DNA from: Planctomycetota bacterium
GTDB taxonomy: Bacteria > Planctomycetota > UBA1135 > GCA-002686595
Assembly (NCBI GenBank): GCA_028278425.1
Contig: JANQEJ010000362.1
Location: forward strand, 1 to 55,345
Direction of reading: 5' to 3'
Length of the DNA: 55,345 bases
Shown: positions 26,703 through 34,605 of the stretch, one piece after another
Numbering within the stretch: position 1 is the stretch's first letter
Layout of the letters: the number at the start of each line of letters is the position of its first letter
Position numbers and translations under genes: made by a program
Notes under the pieces: generated by a model
The model's input: only the letters and a program-made list of their open reading frames with translations
What the model was told of the DNA's origin: nothing
Databases searched by the model: none

Positions 26703-27407
26703 CTAGCCCTTCCCCTCCGAAGAGGCGAAGCCGCCGAAGAGCTGCTCGAGCTTCTCGGACGCCAGCATCCGCTCGGCCTCGCCGCGCTCGACGCTCCCGT
26801 TCGCCACCCAGACGACGTCTTTGACGACGTCGCGGAGCAGCGCGAGCTCGTGCGACACGAAGAGCACCGCCAGGTTCTCGTCGCGGTTCAACTCGGCGAG
26901 CAGGTCGTGGATCAGCCGCTGCGTCGGCTGGTCGACGCCGGTCGTCGGCTCGTCGAGCAGGAGCACGGGCGACCGCATCATCAGGGCCCGCGCGATCAGC
27001 ACGCGCTGGCGCTGTCCGCCGGAGAGCGACGAGAAGAGCTCACGCCGGCGGTGCTCGATCCGCACGCGCGCCAGGGCGCGCACCGCGAGCTCGCGGTCGG
27101 CCGCGCTTACGCGGCGTAGTCCCGAGAGCCGGCCGTAGGCGCCGAGGTGACAGACCTCCTCGACGCTCAGCGGATACACGGGGTCGAGCGCCTCGCGCTG
27201 CGGAACGTAGCCCACCGCCGCGACGTCGCGCTCGACGGTGCCGCGCATCGGCGCGAGCAGGCCGAGCATGCCGCGGAAGAGCGTGGTTTTCCCCGACCCG
27301 TTGGGGCCGAGGATGCCGACGAAGTCGCCGGGGGACACGTCGAGATCGACGCCGGATACGACGGGGTCGTTTCCGTAGCCGAACGCAGCGCCCCGGAGCC
27401 GGATCAC
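26703..27407 (-). CDS. Zinc/manganese ABC transporter ATP-binding protein (ZnuC family)
   Basis: A 234-residue cytoplasmic ATPase. Walker A GPNGSGKTT, signature SLSGGQRQRVLIARAL, Walker B VLLLDEPTTGVD and the His-switch FVSHELALLRDV are all intact. The GTG start at 27407 overlaps the stop of the binding-protein gene (GTGA), and the protein begins right at the ABC fold (VIRLRGAAFGYG). Genes for permease and binding protein on both sides make the set complete. Energises Zn/Mn uptake. Confidence 0.92.
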   Translation of the reverse strand: MIRLRGAAFGYGNDPVVSGVDLDVSPGDFVGILGPNGSGKTTLFRGMLGLLAPMRGTVERDVAAVGYVPQREALDPVYPLSVEEVCHLGAYGRLSGLRRVSAADRELAVRALARVRIEHRRRELFSSLSGGQRQRVLIARALMMRSPVLLLDEPTTGVDQPTQRLIHDLLAELNRDENLAVLFVSHELALLRDVVKDVVWVANGSVERGEAERMLASEKLEQLFGGFASSEGKG

Positions 27408-28309
27408 GGGTCGAGCGCTCCCACGAGCTCGCGGTGGAGGAAGTCCATCATGCCGATCCAGGTGTCCACACCCTTGACGCCGTGGACCATGATCGGGATC
27501 TCGATCACCCGCGCACCTGACTTCTCGGCGACGAAGCGGACGTCCTTGTTGTTGGACCACTTCGCCGTGAGGATCACGCCGACTTGCTCCCGCCGCAGGA
27601 CCTCGACCGTGCGCGCCAGATCCTTCGGCGACGGCGGGACGCCCGGCTTCGGCTCGACCGAGGTCACGACGTTCATCCCGTAGTGGCGCGCGAAGTACGT
27701 GAAGTCGTTGTGGTAGATCGCGATCTTCTTGCCGCGAAGCCGCTCGCCGAGCTTCGCCCAGCGCGTCTCCGCCTCGTCGAGCTTCGCGACGTACGCCGCG
27801 TGCCGCTTCTCGTAGTGCTCGGCGTGCTCGGGATCGACCCGCAGGAACCCCGCGAGGATGCGGTCCGCCATGTGGCGGCCGCCGCGGGGGTCGATGTTCA
27901 TGTGCGGGTTGCCGAGCGGGTGGATGTCGGCGCCGCGGCTCCGGCTGATCTCCTCGGGCACGTCGATCGCCTCCCAACCCTCGGAGCAGTTGACGAAGCC
28001 GGGCGCGCCGGGCTGGATGCGCCTGTTGCGCCCCTTCTCCAGCAGCCCGGGCACGTAGGCGTGCTCGAGGGACAGGCCGATCTGGATCAGCACGTCCGCC
28101 TTGTTGACCTTCACCAGGTGCGACGGCCGGAGCGACACGCCGTGGATGTTCTCCGTGCCGCGCGCGATGGAGATCACGTCGACGCGATCGCCGCCGATCT
28201 CCTCGGCGATGTCCTTCAGGTCGGGAATCGTCGCGACGACGTCGAGCTGAGCGGCGGCGACGCCGCCGAGGAGCAACGCCGCCGCCAGGGATGTGGGCAT
28301 CCGCTTCAT
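27404..28309 (-). CDS. Zinc/manganese ABC transporter substrate-binding protein (ZnuA/TroA family)
   Basis: A 301-residue periplasmic metal-binding protein with signal peptide MKRMPTSLAAALLLGGVAAAQ. The cluster A-I fold shows LDVVATIPDLKDIAEEIGGD, the first metal His region (ENIHGVSLRPSH), GNPHMNIDP, IYHNDFTYFARHYG and a C-terminal VHGVKGVDTWIGM. It lacks the long His-rich loop found in many ZnuA proteins, so Zn versus Mn is open. ATG 28309 is followed by a clean signal peptide. Two bases separate it from the upstream outer-membrane barrel gene. Confidence 0.9.
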   Translation of the reverse strand: MKRMPTSLAAALLLGGVAAAQLDVVATIPDLKDIAEEIGGDRVDVISIARGTENIHGVSLRPSHLVKVNKADVLIQIGLSLEHAYVPGLLEKGRNRRIQPGAPGFVNCSEGWEAIDVPEEISRSRGADIHPLGNPHMNIDPRGGRHMADRILAGFLRVDPEHAEHYEKRHAAYVAKLDEAETRWAKLGERLRGKKIAIYHNDFTYFARHYGMNVVTSVEPKPGVPPSPKDLARTVEVLRREQVGVILTAKWSNNKDVRFVAEKSGARVIEIPIMVHGVKGVDTWIGMMDFLHRELVGALDP

Positions 28310-28311
28310 GT

Positions 28312-29493
28312 CTACCAGTTGAGCCCGTGGGCGTGCGACCCGAAGAAGCCGGTGAGCTGAACGTACGCGCGCAGCGCGTCGCCGTCCATCGGAGCATCGA
28401 TCGCCGTCACGCCGAAACGGATTCGCCGGAACTCGGTGAAGTGGTGCGTGTAGTAGAAGTCGAGCTCGCTGACGTCGTCGGCCGGGTTCTCCGGCGACTC
28501 GATCCGGCTGTACTGCACGCCGGCGGAGTCCTGCTGGTTCCAGGCGTAGTCGGCGAAGCCGTAGAAACCGAAGACGTCGTCGTCGAGGACGGTCAGCACG
28601 GTCGGCGCCGCCGGATCGTCGACCTCGGCGCTGAGGTCGCCGTCGAAGAGGAGCGCCTCGCCGCCGCACGTGAAACGCTTGTTCCCGGTCTCGTCGGTGT
28701 GGCCGAAGGTGATGTCGCCGCCGTAGACGACGTTGGACAGCCCGTCCTGGCTGAGCGGTCCGAACTCCGCCGTGAACTCCGGCACGATCCGCGTCGAGGC
28801 GCCGAGCTGAAGGATGCCGCTCTCGCCGACGTCGCGCATGCCGGTCACGCGAGCGGAGAACGAGAGCTCGTCGAAGTCCTTGCGCTCGGGGACGGCCGTC
28901 TCCGGCTCCTCCTCGCCTTCGTCCTCGTGGTGGCCCTCGCCGAGCAGGTCGGCGAAGACGCCCACGGAGAACCGGACGGGCGAGTCCCCCACCGCGAACC
29001 AGTGGTCCCACTGGCCGCCGGTGCCGGCGAGCTCCTCGCCTAGGTATTCGCGGAGGACGAGGGGTCGCTCGAGGGTGCGGAGCTCCTCGAGGTGCTGCTG
29101 CATCTGCTTGCCGAAGTCAACGAAGAAGCGGCCGCCTTTCAGCGTCGAGTTGTTGTCGAACCCGATGTATTCGACCGCCGCCTCCTCGACCTCGACGCCC
29201 TCCAGCTCCTCGGAGCTGATCACGACGTAGGCCCAGGCGTCGGGGTCGATGTACGCCGCGGCGTTGAACTCGAGCAGCCGCAGCTCCGCGTTGAAGCCGT
29301 CGGAGTCGTTGTCGACGCCGAGATAATCGCCGAACGCATCGATCACGAAACCGATCGCGGGGTTGAACTCGGTCGAGAAGCGGGTCGTCTGGCCCATCGT
29401 CCCGTAGGACGACTGGCCGGGGGAATCGAAGGCCGGGCCCTGCGCCGCCACGGGCGACGCCAGGAGCACGGCCACCAGAACGGTAGCGCGCAT
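28312..29493 (-). CDS. Outer-membrane beta-barrel protein of the metal-uptake operon
   Basis: A 393-residue protein with signal peptide MRATVLVAVLLASPVAAQ and alternating aromatic/polar strands to a C-terminal aromatic residue (SHAHGLNW), typical of an outer-membrane barrel. A His/Glu-rich loop (GEGHHEDEGEEEPE) near residue 190 could bind metal. Position directly before the binding-protein gene suggests a porin that lets zinc cross the outer membrane; similar barrels accompany ZnuABC sets elsewhere. No TonB box or plug domain was seen, so passive diffusion is inferred. Confidence 0.75.
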   Translation of the reverse strand: MRATVLVAVLLASPVAAQGPAFDSPGQSSYGTMGQTTRFSTEFNPAIGFVIDAFGDYLGVDNDSDGFNAELRLLEFNAAAYIDPDAWAYVVISSEELEGVEVEEAAVEYIGFDNNSTLKGGRFFVDFGKQMQQHLEELRTLERPLVLREYLGEELAGTGGQWDHWFAVGDSPVRFSVGVFADLLGEGHHEDEGEEEPETAVPERKDFDELSFSARVTGMRDVGESGILQLGASTRIVPEFTAEFGPLSQDGLSNVVYGGDITFGHTDETGNKRFTCGGEALLFDGDLSAEVDDPAAPTVLTVLDDDVFGFYGFADYAWNQQDSAGVQYSRIESPENPADDVSELDFYYTHHFTEFRRIRFGVTAIDAPMDGDALRAYVQLTGFFGSHAHGLNW

Positions 29494-29533
29494 GATTGGT
29501 TTTCCTGCTGGTGAGAAGAGCTCGAACGGGAAC

Positions 29534-29553
29534 GCGCGATCCGGGGATCGCGC
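29534..29553. promoter_or_regulatory. Perfect 9-bp inverted repeat upstream of the barrel gene
   Basis: GCGCGATCC-GG-GGATCGCGC lies between the His-rich gene and the barrel gene. It has no T-run, so it could be an operator for a metal regulator or an mRNA-processing hairpin. No Zur-box-like sequence that I know was recognised. Confidence 0.45.
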
Positions 29554-29575
29554 ACGTCGGGGGAGGGTGCGGCGG

Positions 29576-30004
29576 TCAGGCCGCGGCCCCGACGGGCGGC
29601 GAGTTCTTCGGCGCGAGCAGGTAGCGCGCGAAGCGCGACGCGATCGGTGCGGTCGCGTGGACGGCGAGCGCCGGTCGCGCTTTCGGCGCGGGGCGCACGT
29701 CGGGCGCGTACGCGTCGACCTTCGCGCGCTTCTTCGAGAGCAGGAGGAGCGAACAGTGCCCGTGGCCTTCGTCCGACGGCTCCCCGACGTCGACCGAAAC
29801 GCCCTTCTCGGCGGAGCCGTGGTCGTGCGCGCCGTGCGCGTGACCGTGCCCCGCTTCGACGTGCGCGATCTCCCCGTCGACCGGGCAGATCGTGTGCACC
29901 TCGTTCGCCTGGTGGAAGACGTCGCACAGGTAGGCGACGAGCACCAGCAGGGCGAGGAGCGCGCCGGCGCGCCGCTGGCGCTGGCTCGAGGGGGAGGGCT
30001 TCAT
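29576..30004 (-). CDS. Small His-rich exported protein, probable metal handling
   Basis: A 142-residue protein with an N-terminal membrane segment (RAGALLALLVLVAYLCDVF) and a His cluster (HVEAGHGHAHGAHDHG), then a basic Pro/Ala-rich tail ending RYLLAPKNSPPVGAAA. Proteins of this plan occur in metal-uptake loci and may act as a periplasmic zinc buffer or a regulator's partner; the function is not established. It is first in the operon that continues with the barrel gene and the ABC set. The preceding Cys (YLCDVF) could be a lipobox alternative, which I think less likely. Confidence 0.7.
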   Translation of the reverse strand: MKPSPSSQRQRRAGALLALLVLVAYLCDVFHQANEVHTICPVDGEIAHVEAGHGHAHGAHDHGSAEKGVSVDVGEPSDEGHGHCSLLLLSKKRAKVDAYAPDVRPAPKARPALAVHATAPIASRFARYLLAPKNSPPVGAAA

Positions 30005-30061
30005 GGCCGAAAAGGCGACCGAAGATTCTCGGCGCCGGGGCTCCGCCCGTCAACCCGCACG

Positions 30062-30093
30062 AAAAAAGGCCGGCCCCGCGGGGACCGGCCTTT
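30062..30093 (-). terminator. Intrinsic terminator of the Cys-rich lipoprotein gene
   Basis: Read on the minus strand: AAAGGCCGG (arm, 30093-30085), a CCCC/GGGG inner stem with one bulged base, then CCGGCCTTT and a run of six T (30067-30062). This is a canonical rho-independent terminator starting 22 bases after the stop of the lipoprotein gene. It isolates that gene from the zinc operon that follows. Confidence 0.85.
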
Positions 30094-30114
30094 GCGATCG
30101 GGTTACCTGAGGCG

Positions 30115-30414
30115 TCAGTTGACGGCGCCGGTGACGGGGCAGACCTTCGCCTCCTCGCTGGAGCACTCGGACTCGGCGGCCGAGGAGCACTCGCTGGCGG
30201 CTTCGCTGGAGCACTCCGACGCGTCCTTGCCTTCGCATTCCATCTTCGCGGAGCAGAACGTCTTGCCGGACTCCTCGCAAACCACGGCGCACTCCATGGC
30301 ACAGTCGGAGCTGCACTCCATCGCCTCCATCGAGGTGTCGGTGACCTCGGTCGTCGTGGACTTGCAAGCGACGGCAAAGCCGAGGAGAGCGAGCGAGAGA
30401 AAGAGCTTCTTCAT
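30115..30414 (-). CDS. Cys-rich lipoprotein
   Basis: A 99-residue protein with signal MKKLFLSLALLGFAVAC and then ten more Cys in an acidic Ser-rich context, with an evident short repeat (ECSSEAASECSSAAESECSSEE, positions near 68-89, in units of about seven residues). No cofactor motif such as CxxCH is present. Possible roles are a metal or oxidant sink in the periplasm, or a disulfide-rich surface protein. It is flanked downstream by a strong terminator, so it is likely monocistronic and could be highly expressed. Confidence 0.72.
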   Translation of the reverse strand: MKKLFLSLALLGFAVACKSTTTEVTDTSMEAMECSSDCAMECAVVCEESGKTFCSAKMECEGKDASECSSEAASECSSAAESECSSEEAKVCPVTGAVN

Positions 30415-30455
30415 GGATCGTTGAGGGATTGGGTTCTCGGAGTAGCCTGCTGGGC

Positions 30456-30465
30456 TTTATATAGG
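30456..30465. promoter_or_regulatory. AT-rich element in divergent spacer
   Basis: TTTATATAGG is the only A/T-rich patch in the 80-base spacer between the divergent lipoprotein and Smr genes, so it is a plausible -10 region for one or both. No convincing -35 box was found. Two small hairpins follow on the right (30471-30483 and 30481-30492). Confidence 0.35.
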
Positions 30466-30494
30466 AGCGAGAGCCTACGGCTCCTTTCGGAGCG

Positions 30495-30785
30495 ATGGGT
30501 GCTAAAGGTAGGAAAAACGACCCACCGGAGCGGGAGATCGACCTCCACGGCCTCCCTCCTGAACAGGCACTACACCGTTTGGCGCAGGAAATCCACGCCA
30601 CCCGGGTCCGGGGGGGTCGGCGCCTCCGGGTGATCACCGGCCGCGGCTGGGGCAATCCGACGCAGAAGCCCGTCCTGCGGGGGCGCGTCGAGGCCTGGCT
30701 CCGCGGGCCCGAAGGCAACCGGGCCGGGGTGAGAGGCTTGACGGTCGTGGCCAAGGGCGGGGCTTTGGACCTCGAGTTTGGCTAG
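30495..30785 (+). CDS. Smr domain protein
   Basis: A 96-residue protein with one small MutS-related (Smr) domain: REIDLHGLPPEQALHRLAQEI is the start of the fold (DLHG motif), RRLRVITGRGWGNP its central loop, and LRGRVEAWL the following helix. Smr domains are nicking or RNA-cleaving endonucleases, so action on nucleic acid is likely. The GxG motif (TGRGW) common to active members is present. It lies 12 bases before the lipoprotein gene, but a functional link is unclear. Confidence 0.85.
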   Translation: MGAKGRKNDPPEREIDLHGLPPEQALHRLAQEIHATRVRGGRRLRVITGRGWGNPTQKPVLRGRVEAWLRGPEGNRAGVRGLTVVAKGGALDLEFG

Positions 30786-30797
30786 CATTCCGACACC

Positions 30798-31319
30798 ATG
30801 CGCACACGAACGTTCGCTCCGCTTCTGCTGCTCCTCGCCGCGTGCGCCTCGCCCTCGGAGAGGCTCGAGTCGATGTACCAGGAGAGCCTGCGGGACACGG
30901 TCGACCGCACCAGCCGGGTGTCGGTCCTGCGGCTCGCGCGGACGCGGGAGAAGCGCGCCGGCGCGGTGCGGGAGTTCGTGGCCGACGGCCAAGTCGTCAC
31001 GAACCTCGACCGCCTGCACGCGGCGTCGATCCTCCTCGACTCCGACAAGGTCGCGGACATCGACCTCGCCGCGGACATCGCGCTCGCGGCCGCCCAGGCG
31101 GGCGACGACCGCGGCTTCCCGCTGGCGGCGGAGGCGATCGACCGCTCGCTGATGAAGCGCGGCCTGCCGCAGAAGTACTGCACGCAGTACCTGCACGTCC
31201 CGACGACGGGATGGGTGCTCTACCGGTGGGACGAGTCGGTGACCGACGCCGAGCGGGCGTCGATGGGCGTCCCTTCGCTCGCGGAGGCGAAGGAGCGCCT
31301 GCGCGCGCTCAACGAGTAG
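30798..31319 (+). CDS. DUF6624-like lipoprotein
   Basis: A 173-residue protein with signal MRTRTFAPLLLLLAACA (lipobox LAAC). The mature part contains IDLAADIALAAAQAGDDRGFPLAAEAIDRSLMKRGLPQKYCTQY, read as consecutive helices, which follows the DUF6624 pattern (aliphatic helix, then GxPQxYGTQ) of unknown function. Here the Gly of the usual YGTQ is Cys (YCTQ). It faces the convergent SGNH gene with only seven bases between stops. Confidence 0.72.
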   Translation: MRTRTFAPLLLLLAACASPSERLESMYQESLRDTVDRTSRVSVLRLARTREKRAGAVREFVADGQVVTNLDRLHAASILLDSDKVADIDLAADIALAAAQAGDDRGFPLAAEAIDRSLMKRGLPQKYCTQYLHVPTTGWVLYRWDESVTDAERASMGVPSLAEAKERLRALNE

Positions 31320-31326
31320 CGGCTCG

Positions 31327-32496
31327 TCATCGCTCGCGCGTGAACGGCAGCAGCACCTCCGCCAGATAGCGCCCGACGAGCGCGTTCGCCGCGCCGTTGG
31401 GGTGCTTGTCGTGCGCGTGCGCCCGCAGCGTCGACGTGTCGCGTCCCGCGAGCGCCGGCGCGATGTCGTGGAAGACGATCCCCACCTTCTCGCAAGCCGC
31501 GCGGAAGACCTCGTGCTGCTCGGCGAAGGCGTAGTCCTCCAGCGGCCCGTTCAGGTCGGGGTACATCGTCGCGTGGAACGGAATGCCGTTCCGGTCGGCC
31601 AGCTCCGCGCCGACGGCAAGCGCCGATCGCACCATGAGGAGCCCCGGCGATCCCTCGGACCAGTCCTCGACGTAGTTGCGCATCGTGACGCGGCCCTGAA
31701 GCCAGCCGTTCGTCCGGTAAGCGAGCAAGTCGACGAGCCGCGACCGCTCGCGCAGCGCCATCATCCGCCGCTGCGCGTCGGTCTTCGGCGCCTCGTCCCC
31801 CCAGCGTCCGGACGTGAGGCCCAGCCGATGCACCCAGCGCACCTCCCAGGGTGGCTCCGCGTCTTCCTTCTTCCGCCCGCGGTCCTCGCCCGAGGCGTCG
31901 TTGATGTAAGCGCAGAGGAGGATCAGGTCGGGATCGAACGCGTCGACCCAGTGGTGGAGCAGCGCGATCGCCTGGCGCGTGTTGTAGGCGGGGACGCCCC
32001 AGTTCAGGACCTGCACGTCGCGCGTAGCGTCCAGCTCGGCGAACGCGCGCTCCATCGCGAGTGGCCAGGTCTCGCCCTGGTCGACGCCCACGCCGTAGGT
32101 GAACGAGTCGCCGAGGACCGCGATGCGGTACGTCTTTTCGGGCTTCTGCCCGGGCACGGAAGCGCCGCGGAAGCCGTGCTCGTTGATCGCATAGGTGACC
32201 GTGCGCGCCGGCTCGCCCGGCGCCCCGGGATAGGTCCTCGTGCGCGTCACCCTCGGCGTCAGCATGAAGCGGACGCCCTTCACCTTCTCCGCCGGCACGG
32301 CGCGCGAGACACCCTCGGCCGCGCCCTCGCCCCGCGGCGGCACGTGCAGTCCCATCGCGCGGACCGCGAGCTCGACCAGCAGGACCGCGACGGCGAACGA
32401 GCCCAACAGAACCGCCGCCCGCAGGAGCGCCTTCTTCCACCAAGGACGTCGACGGGGCTCGGCGGTTTCCCCTGCGGTCGCGTGGGTTTCGGCCAT
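31327..32496 (-). CDS. SGNH/GDSL hydrolase-like membrane protein
   Basis: A 389-residue protein with one N-terminal transmembrane helix (ALLRAAVLLGSFAVAVLLVELA) and an extracytoplasmic SGNH domain: block I YRIAVLGDSFTYG, block III-like NWGVPAYNTRQ, an Asn-bearing DLILLCAYINDASG, and a C-terminal AHDKHPNGAAN (His/Asp block V). Such proteins esterify or de-esterify surface polysaccharides, as with AlgX/DltD-like members. ATG 32496 puts the hydrophobic helix at residues 26-46. Substrate unknown. Confidence 0.82.
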   Translation of the reverse strand: MAETHATAGETAEPRRRPWWKKALLRAAVLLGSFAVAVLLVELAVRAMGLHVPPRGEGAAEGVSRAVPAEKVKGVRFMLTPRVTRTRTYPGAPGEPARTVTYAINEHGFRGASVPGQKPEKTYRIAVLGDSFTYGVGVDQGETWPLAMERAFAELDATRDVQVLNWGVPAYNTRQAIALLHHWVDAFDPDLILLCAYINDASGEDRGRKKEDAEPPWEVRWVHRLGLTSGRWGDEAPKTDAQRRMMALRERSRLVDLLAYRTNGWLQGRVTMRNYVEDWSEGSPGLLMVRSALAVGAELADRNGIPFHATMYPDLNGPLEDYAFAEQHEVFRAACEKVGIVFHDIAPALAGRDTSTLRAHAHDKHPNGAANALVGRYLAEVLLPFTRER

Positions 32497-32519
32497 CGCG
32501 GAACGGGCGAGTATACGGC

Positions 32520-33389
32520 TCAGCGCCGGGCGACACCCACGATCCAAACGCCGGCGAAGACCGCCAAGCCGCCGGCCAACGCCGCCAAGGTGAGCACCTC
32601 GCGGAGGAGCACGACCGACACCGCCAGCGTGAAGAACGGCTCGAAGTAGAGCATCACGCCGGTCGCGGTCGGGCCGCGCTCCTCGAGCGCCTGGTACCAG
32701 AGCAGGTAGGCGAGCCCGCTGCAGAGCAGCGAGAGGAAGAGCCACGCGCCGGCGACCTGCGCGGTCAGCGGAGCGACGAGGATTCCGCTCCAGAGCGACG
32801 CGACGAGTAGGAGAGCTGCGGCGACCGCGGCGGAGAAGGCGGTGACCGGGAGCGACCCGCTGCGCCCCACGGCGCCGGTGGCCGCGAGGGTGTACGTAGC
32901 CCAGGTCAGCGTCGTCGCGAAGGCGATCGCGTGCCCGAGCCGCGCGCGCGCGAAGTCCGGAGGTTCGCTGACCGTCACCGACAGCACGCCGGCGGTCGCG
33001 ATCGCGACGCCGGCCCAGCCGGCCGCGGTCAGTCCCTTACGAAGGAAGAGCTGCGCGCCGAGCGCGATCGCCACCGGCGTGAAGCCGATGATCCAACCCG
33101 TGTTGATCGCCGACGTGTGCGACAGACCGTAGGTCTGGATCAGCATGTGGAAGCCGAGCACGGCTCCCAGGAAGACGCCGATCGGAAGATCGCGCGTCGC
33201 CGGAAGGGCGCGCCCGGCACGCGCGCGCGCGAGGAGCAGGAGCAGCGCCGCACCGGCGACCATGCGCGTCGCCACCAGGCCGACGGGATGGAACGACTCC
33301 AGCGCGATCCGAATCGCGGGGAGCGAGCCGCCCCAGAGCGCGACGGCAAGGAGCGCCTTGCCGCTGAGAAAGCCCCGTCCGGCCGACAT
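32520..33389 (-). CDS. EamA/DMT family transporter
   Basis: A 289-residue inner-membrane protein with ten hydrophobic helices in two EamA repeats. FGFHM...SAINTGWIIGFTPVAIALGA is in the first half and YQALEERGPTATGVMLYFEPFFTLAVSVVLLRE in the second (read as consecutive blocks). The family exports amino acids, nucleosides or drugs; the substrate here is unknown. It lies 23 bases upstream of the SGNH gene, possibly co-transcribed. Confidence 0.88.
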   Translation of the reverse strand: MSAGRGFLSGKALLAVALWGGSLPAIRIALESFHPVGLVATRMVAGAALLLLLARARAGRALPATRDLPIGVFLGAVLGFHMLIQTYGLSHTSAINTGWIIGFTPVAIALGAQLFLRKGLTAAGWAGVAIATAGVLSVTVSEPPDFARARLGHAIAFATTLTWATYTLAATGAVGRSGSLPVTAFSAAVAAALLLVASLWSGILVAPLTAQVAGAWLFLSLLCSGLAYLLWYQALEERGPTATGVMLYFEPFFTLAVSVVLLREVLTLAALAGGLAVFAGVWIVGVARR

Positions 33390-33454
33390 CGACGCATGCT
33401 AGGGACGGCCGGGACCCGGCGAAAGTCACGCGGCCGCAACGGGGCGTCCGGCGT

Positions 33455-34498
33455 CTACTTGTCGTCGTACAACTTGGCCACGTACTCGCCGTAGCCGTTG
33501 TAGGAACGCGTCTTGACGCGGTCGCCGGTCGCGAGGTCGCGCTCGGTCGCCTGGGACCAGCGCGGGTGCGGGACGTCGGGCTCGACGTTGGAGAGGAACT
33601 TGTACTCGCGCGGGTTGACCTTGTTCCAGAAGGTCGGCGGCTCCTCCGTCGTGAACTCGATCACTTCGATCGACTTCGCCGACTTGAAGCCGTACTTCCA
33701 GGGCACGATGACGCGGACCGGCGCGCCGTGCTGCGTCGGCAGGCCGTGGCCGTAGATGCCGGTGACGAGGAGCGAGAGCGGGTTCATCGCCTCGTCGATG
33801 CGCAGCCCCTCGAAGTAAGGCCACGGGTAGTGCTTCTGCTTCTTCACCGCCGGGAAGCGGTCGGGCGCGTCGAGCGTGACGAAGCGCACGTACTTCGCGC
33901 TCGGCTTCGGCTTGGCCCACTCGACGAGCTTCGCCATCGGGATGCCGATCCACGGCACGACCATCGACCACGCCTCGACGCAGCGGAAGTGGTAGAGCCG
34001 CTCCTCGAGCGGCGCGATCTTCGCGAGGTCGTCGAGCTCGAGCGCGCGCTCCTCCTCGACCTCGCCCTGGATCCGGATCGTCCACGGGCGCGGGACGAAG
34101 CCGTCGGTGTACTTGTAGACCGGCCCCGCGCGACCGGGATAGAACTCGTAGAAGTTGTTGTACTTGGCGACGACGTCCTCCGGCGTCAGCGAGCGCACGA
34201 TCTGGAACTCCTCGTTGCGCTTCGCCGGATAGAGCGCCTTCCCGCCCGCCGGCTCCCAGCTCGGAACCCAGGTCTTCGAGGGCTCGTACGTGGTGGTCGG
34301 GTCCTCCTCGATCCCGTCTCCGGCCTGGCCCGCGAAAGGCACCCCGCAGGCGAAGGCAGGCGACGAGGCGGCGACCAGCCCGCCGAAGCCGAAGGCCTTG
34401 AGGAGTTGGCGGCGCTCCAGCCAGACCTTCTCCTCGAGAACGGGGGGCATGCCGGGTCCGCGGCGGTCCCAGCGGGGGATGGTGTGGACGTGGGTCAT
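33455..34498 (-). CDS. msrP: MsrP-type molybdopterin protein-methionine-sulfoxide reductase
   Basis: A 347-residue periplasmic enzyme that reduces oxidised methionine in proteins with a mononuclear Mo cofactor. A Tat signal is visible (ERRQLLKAFGFGG, residues 28-40). The Mo-binding Cys is C173 in YHFRCVEAWSM, and the fold shows VPWIGIPMAKL, YPWPYFEGLRIDEAMNPL and APVRVIVPWKYGFKS. Its usual heme partner MsrQ is not next to it, so electrons must come from elsewhere or a distant gene. The N terminus MTHVHTIPRWDRR... before the Tat motif has the length usual in the family. Confidence 0.9.
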   Translation of the reverse strand: MTHVHTIPRWDRRGPGMPPVLEEKVWLERRQLLKAFGFGGLVAASSPAFACGVPFAGQAGDGIEEDPTTTYEPSKTWVPSWEPAGGKALYPAKRNEEFQIVRSLTPEDVVAKYNNFYEFYPGRAGPVYKYTDGFVPRPWTIRIQGEVEEERALELDDLAKIAPLEERLYHFRCVEAWSMVVPWIGIPMAKLVEWAKPKPSAKYVRFVTLDAPDRFPAVKKQKHYPWPYFEGLRIDEAMNPLSLLVTGIYGHGLPTQHGAPVRVIVPWKYGFKSAKSIEVIEFTTEEPPTFWNKVNPREYKFLSNVEPDVPHPRWSQATERDLATGDRVKTRSYNGYGEYVAKLYDDK

Positions 34499-34605
34499 GA
34501 TTTCGGAGCGCGCGAGCCGAGAGTTGGCCGGGGCTTACGTCGCCCGCCCGTGAATGCGACCATGCTAGCCGGAACCCCGGAACGACGCGGGTGTTCCTCG
34601 AACCG

